Of a DNA stretch of 8,143 bases, positions 5,905 to 8,143 are shown one piece after another; the stretch's first letter is position 1, and the number at the start of each line of letters is the position of its first letter. This DNA comes from Palsa-461 sp036844945 (GTDB taxonomy: Bacteria > Actinomycetota > Acidimicrobiia > Acidimicrobiales > RAAP-2). A model generated the notes under the pieces. That model was not told where the DNA came from. It did no database searches and saw only the letters and a list, made by a program, of their open reading frames with translations. The DNA lies in assembly GCA_036844945.1 (NCBI GenBank), contig DAIUEV010000083.1, positions 1 through 8,143 on the forward strand, given 5' to 3'. The position numbers and the translations under genes were made by a program.

Positions 5905-5976
5905 ACGGTCGACGGTGGCGAGACGGACGCTGCCTTCACACGGCTGAGGTCGAGAATTCGAGTCCCCCTGTCCGTC
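5905..5976 (+). pseudogene. Degenerate tRNA-Val(CAC)-like sequence
   Basis: The 72-nt span matches tRNA spacing without CCA. Anticodon arm: CTGCC (5930-5934), loop TTCACAC (5935-5941, anticodon CAC = Val), GGCTG (5942-5946), 4 of 5 pairs. Variable loop AGGTC (5947-5951) and T-loop TTCGAGT (5957-5963) are canonical. The 3' acceptor strand TGTCCGT (5969-5975) pairs with ACGGTCG (5905-5911) at 6 of 7 positions counting one wobble. Against function: the T-stem GAGAA/CCCCC pairs poorly, position 8 is A rather than T, the D-arm does not fold and lacks the GG of the D-loop, and no CCA follows. I read it as a decayed tRNA or tRNA-derived integration-site remnant. Confidence 0.5.
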
Positions 5977-6160
5977 TGTTTGATAGACCGCGTCTCCAAC
6001 GTCCTGAAATCCTGTACCCGGCCCAGTGAGGGCATTAGCCGACTGATTTAGGGCACATCAATCTGTCCGATATTGAGATTCTCCGGCTGGTACCGTCCGC
6101 CGAGTGCTGGCCGATGACATTCCGGTCGTCCACTCGCCTACCGGAGGGTACGGGGAGGAG

Positions 6161-6571
6161 ATGCCCCCACCGATCCTCGAGGGCTGTACGGAACCCTTGA
6201 GGCGGGGTGCTCCCGACCTGCGCGGCTTGTGGCGGGTGATTGATGTGGAGTGGAAGACCGGATCTCCTCCGGACCCGGATCCGATCAAGCAACACCTGGA
6301 GCGGATCGAACAGTGCGGCGACCGGGTGTGCATCACCGCTGACGGAATCATTCATGACATGCGGGCGGACGGAACAGTTGAACACGGGGTTAACGATGTC
6401 GCCGCAGTGGATGGTCGGCCAATCTCGGTCGTCTGCACCTTCGAACGAGGTGCTCACGTCCTGCGTCCGGTCGGGCTTGCCGGCGTCGAGGTGACTCGGC
6501 GACTTCACGGTGGCACCCTTGTATGGGAGTACGGGCCGCTCTTCATTGCTCACCTTCAACGGGTGGAGTGA
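6161..6571 (+). CDS. Small beta-rich hypothetical protein, possibly lipocalin-like
   Basis: I do not recognise the family with certainty. The 136-residue product begins, after a proline-rich lead, with DLRGLWRVIDVEW (19-31), a GxW-type opening reminiscent of lipocalin/FABP-like barrels. Alternating strands follow: ERIEQCGDRVCITADGIIHDMRADG (48-71), ISVVCTFERGAHVLRPVG (88-105), VEVTRRLHGGTLVWEYGPLFIAHLQRV (109-135). This is an antiparallel-sheet pattern ending in a short strand, with no membrane segment or signal peptide, so a small ligand-binding barrel is a fair inference. ATG 6161 is preferred because GGGGAGGAG and GGAGGG precede it; a GTG at 6104 in the same frame has no ribosome site. Its stop overlaps the MFS gene by 4 nt (GTGA), implying an operon and possibly a shared ligand. 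Its codons are less GC-rich than those of the MFS gene. Confidence 0.72.
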   Translation: MPPPILEGCTEPLRRGAPDLRGLWRVIDVEWKTGSPPDPDPIKQHLERIEQCGDRVCITADGIIHDMRADGTVEHGVNDVAAVDGRPISVVCTFERGAHVLRPVGLAGVEVTRRLHGGTLVWEYGPLFIAHLQRVE

Positions 6572-8070
6572 CCGAAAGGACCGGGGGCGCCGCGGACATG
6601 AGCATCGGGGGGGTCGAGGGCGAGAATCGGCGGACCGTGTCGATCACCGACTGGCCCATGTGGGTCATCGGGTTCACGCTGTTCGTCGATGCTCTGGACC
6701 AGTACATCATCCGGGGCGACAGCAACCAGATCAAGCACGCCTTCCATGTCGGCGACACCGCAATCGGAGTCCTCTTCTCAGCTTTCATCTTGATCAACGG
6801 CATCGCCACCCTGCCCTCGGGTTACCTGGCTGACCGCTGGAACCGCACCAAGGCCATGGCGGCCACCATCGTCCTGTGGTCGCTCATCTCGGCCCTGGGC
6901 GGCATTGTGCCCACTTCAGCCTTCGTGCTGCTCGTCGTGATGCGCGGCACCCTCGGGTTCGGGCAGGCCATCACCGACCCCTCGGGCAGCTCGGTCATTG
7001 CCGACTTTTACGGCACCGAGCGGAGGGGCCGGGCCTTCTCGATCCAGCAGTGCCTCAACTACGCGGGTCTCGGGGTGGGGCTGGTCATCGGCGGGGCGCT
7101 CGGCCCGCTGCTCCACGGCGGCGGCTGGCGGCTGGCCTTCTTCGTGTCGATCATCCCGGGTCTCGTAGTCGCCTATATGTGTTGGAAGCTTCCCGAGCCC
7201 AAGCAGGGTTCGGCCGACCGGGCCCATGTCCGTCGGAGCGAGCAGATGGAGGTGGCCGACGAGGAGCGGGCGCCGCTTTTCCCCCACGGCCTGCGGCATT
7301 TCACCCACGACCTGGCCGACGGGCTCCGCAAGGACATGGGGGTGATCATCAAGATCCCTACGCTCCGCTTCGCGCTGGTCGGGGTTTCGACCGCCGGCTT
7401 CGTCGTGACCGCGGTCGGCACCTGGCTACCGAGCTTCTACGAGAACCAGCTCGGCCTCTCCCAGGGCAAGGCGACCGGGATCTTCGGCCTGATGCTCGTG
7501 GTGGGCGGCATCCCCGGCACCATCTGGGGCGGCTGGATGGCCGACCGCTGGGTCACCCGGGTCCTGGGCGCCCGGGTGGTGATCCCCGCCATCTGCATGA
7601 TCGTGGCCGCCTCGTTGTTCGTGCTGTCGTTCATCCCGATGCCGAAGGTACCGGTCATCGGACTGGAGCTGGTGGGTTTGGTGGCGTTCACCGCCGCGGC
7701 GCCGGCGCTGCGGGCCGGGCTGTCCGACGCCCAGCCAGCCCAGGTGAGAGGGGCGGGCTTCGCCGCCTTCAACCTGGCCTCGGTGGTGTTCGGGTCGGCC
7801 GCGGCTCCCCTGGTCACCGCCGGGGTGGCCGAGCAGTTCCACCACAACTACCGGGTGGCCTTCCTGATCGTGATGCCCATCGCCTTCGTCGGGGCCGCGT
7901 GTCTGCTCCGGGCTCGCACGCACATCGAGCGGGACTCGGCCAAGGTTCTCGAGGCGGTCGCCGCCGCCATGGCCGCCAACGAGGCCCTGGAACAGGCCTA
8001 TGTCGTGGAGGAGGCGGCCGCCCGGGCTCAGGAGCGAGAGCACGAGCGCGGGAACGACGCCAGTTCGTGA
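6568..8070 (+). CDS. MFS transporter (12 TM, Spinster-like features)
   Basis: The product is 500 residues from GTG 6568. Twelve hydrophobic segments can be followed, from WVIGFTLFVDALDQYII (about 32-48) to YRVAFLIVMPIAFVGAACLL. Motif A is GYLADRWNRTK (85-95) between TM2 and TM3, and its second-half copy GGWMADRWVTR lies between TM8 and TM9. RGTLGFGQA in TM4 resembles the RxxxGxGEA of Spinster/organic-anion-type MFS carriers, with Gln for Glu. Asp41 and Asp44 in TM1 are possible proton or substrate residues. A loop of about 60 residues joins TM6 and TM7, and the C-terminal 50 residues (from about 448) are Ala/Glu/Arg-rich and probably helical or coiled coil. The substrate and direction are unknown. 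GTG 6568 overlaps the previous stop by 4 nt, suggesting coupled translation; ATG 6598 (490 residues) is an equally possible start. Confidence 0.9.
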   Translation: MTERTGGAADMSIGGVEGENRRTVSITDWPMWVIGFTLFVDALDQYIIRGDSNQIKHAFHVGDTAIGVLFSAFILINGIATLPSGYLADRWNRTKAMAATIVLWSLISALGGIVPTSAFVLLVVMRGTLGFGQAITDPSGSSVIADFYGTERRGRAFSIQQCLNYAGLGVGLVIGGALGPLLHGGGWRLAFFVSIIPGLVVAYMCWKLPEPKQGSADRAHVRRSEQMEVADEERAPLFPHGLRHFTHDLADGLRKDMGVIIKIPTLRFALVGVSTAGFVVTAVGTWLPSFYENQLGLSQGKATGIFGLMLVVGGIPGTIWGGWMADRWVTRVLGARVVIPAICMIVAASLFVLSFIPMPKVPVIGLELVGLVAFTAAAPALRAGLSDAQPAQVRGAGFAAFNLASVVFGSAAAPLVTAGVAEQFHHNYRVAFLIVMPIAFVGAACLLRARTHIERDSAKVLEAVAAAMAANEALEQAYVVEEAAARAQEREHERGNDASS

Positions 8071-8082
8071 GACGGCCGGGTG

Positions 8083-8143
8083 TCAGTTGCGACTGAGGGA
8101 CTCGACGGTCCCGAGGATGGCGGTCGCCATCAGGTCGTAGGCG
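8083..8143 (-). CDS. 3' end of an unidentified gene, truncated by window edge
   Basis: On the minus strand the last 19 codons of a frame enter from the right edge and end in TGA (8085-8083), reading AYDLMATAILGTVESLSRN. The helical, amphipathic look would suit the end of a TetR-type regulator or another all-helical protein, but this is too short to identify. It converges on the MFS gene with a gap of only 12 bp, and high-GC third positions support it being coding. Confidence 0.5.
   Translation of the reverse strand, partial: AYDLMATAILGTVESLSRN

Larger units (their letters stand above)
5713..6160. other. Lower-GC gene-free region
   Basis: No supported coding sequence is seen over 448 bp. 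The base composition is visibly less GC-rich than the flanking genes, especially 5820-6100. It holds the palindrome array 5832-5865, the tRNA-like remnant 5905-5976 and a weak imperfect stem after the aminotransferase stop (CAGT..CCC at 5772-5780 with GGGACTG at 5790-5796). The minus-strand frame 5847-6035 is antisense to the tRNA-like sequence and not credible. The promoter for the small-protein/MFS pair should lie in its right part, but I find no convincing -35/-10. Confidence 0.55.

Noticed and set aside
5847..6035. Minus-strand open frame of 62 codons
   Set aside because: Its sequence is the antisense of the tRNA-like element, a classic spurious call, and it has no ribosome site.
6104..6160. 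GTG start at 6104 for the small beta-rich protein
   Set aside because: No Shine-Dalgarno before it; ATG 6161 has strong purine-rich ribosome-binding sequence and starts nearer the structured part.
6876..8096. Long plus-strand open frame of 406 codons
   Set aside because: An out-of-frame shadow of the MFS gene, low-complexity Arg/Gly/Pro-rich, with no membrane segments.
1..8143. CRISPR array, toxin-antitoxin pair, phage or transposase genes
   Set aside because: I looked on both strands and saw no regularly spaced repeats, no small paired genes of that type and no DDE/tyrosine-recombinase motifs.

Overview
The window is high-GC DNA with short intergenic gaps, many GTG/TTG-type start choices and a gene set (TetR regulator, SRPBCC, VOC, antibiotic-monooxygenase-like protein, PF20091-type alpha/beta hydrolase, MFS carrier) typical of soil or aquatic Actinomycetota. 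An Acidimicrobiia-like or mycobacteria-like source is a reasonable guess, but the sequence alone does not prove it. No rRNA, CRISPR array, transposase, integrase or recognisable defence system is present.

Layout. (1) A 5'-complete, 3'-truncated alpha/beta hydrolase runs on the minus strand off the left edge (start 1268). (2) A 398-bp divergent intergenic region (1269-1666) carries several inverted and direct repeats. (3) An SRPBCC-fold protein (1667-2143, +) converges on a minus-strand protein with an ABM-like ferredoxin-fold domain and a C-terminal zinc ribbon (2201-2728); a nested inverted repeat lies between their 3' ends. (4) That protein is divergent from a TetR-family regulator (2778-3419, +), and the 49-bp gap between them holds a near-perfect 24-bp palindrome, a good candidate operator. 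(5) A VOC/glyoxalase-fold protein (3498-4022, -) is divergent from a class-V, cysteine-desulfurase-like PLP enzyme (4318-5712, +, TTG start). (6) A 448-bp lower-GC, gene-free region (5713-6160) contains a 21-bp palindrome with a third copy of its half-site and a degenerate tRNA-Val(CAC)-like sequence. (7) A small beta-rich protein (6161-6571, +) overlaps a 12-TM MFS transporter (6568-8070, +). (8) The 3' end of an unidentified minus-strand gene enters from the right edge (8083-8143).

How they may work together. SRPBCC, ABM-like, VOC and PF20091 hydrolase genes often sit together in degradation or small-molecule modification neighbourhoods, and MFS carriers supply uptake or export. A catabolic or detoxification locus controlled by the local TetR protein is therefore plausible, but no substrate can be read from the sequence. 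The most certain functional units are the TetR/ABM-zinc-ribbon divergent pair and the overlapping small-protein/MFS pair. The most unusual non-coding item is the tRNA-like remnant, which could be a decayed tRNA or an old integration site.
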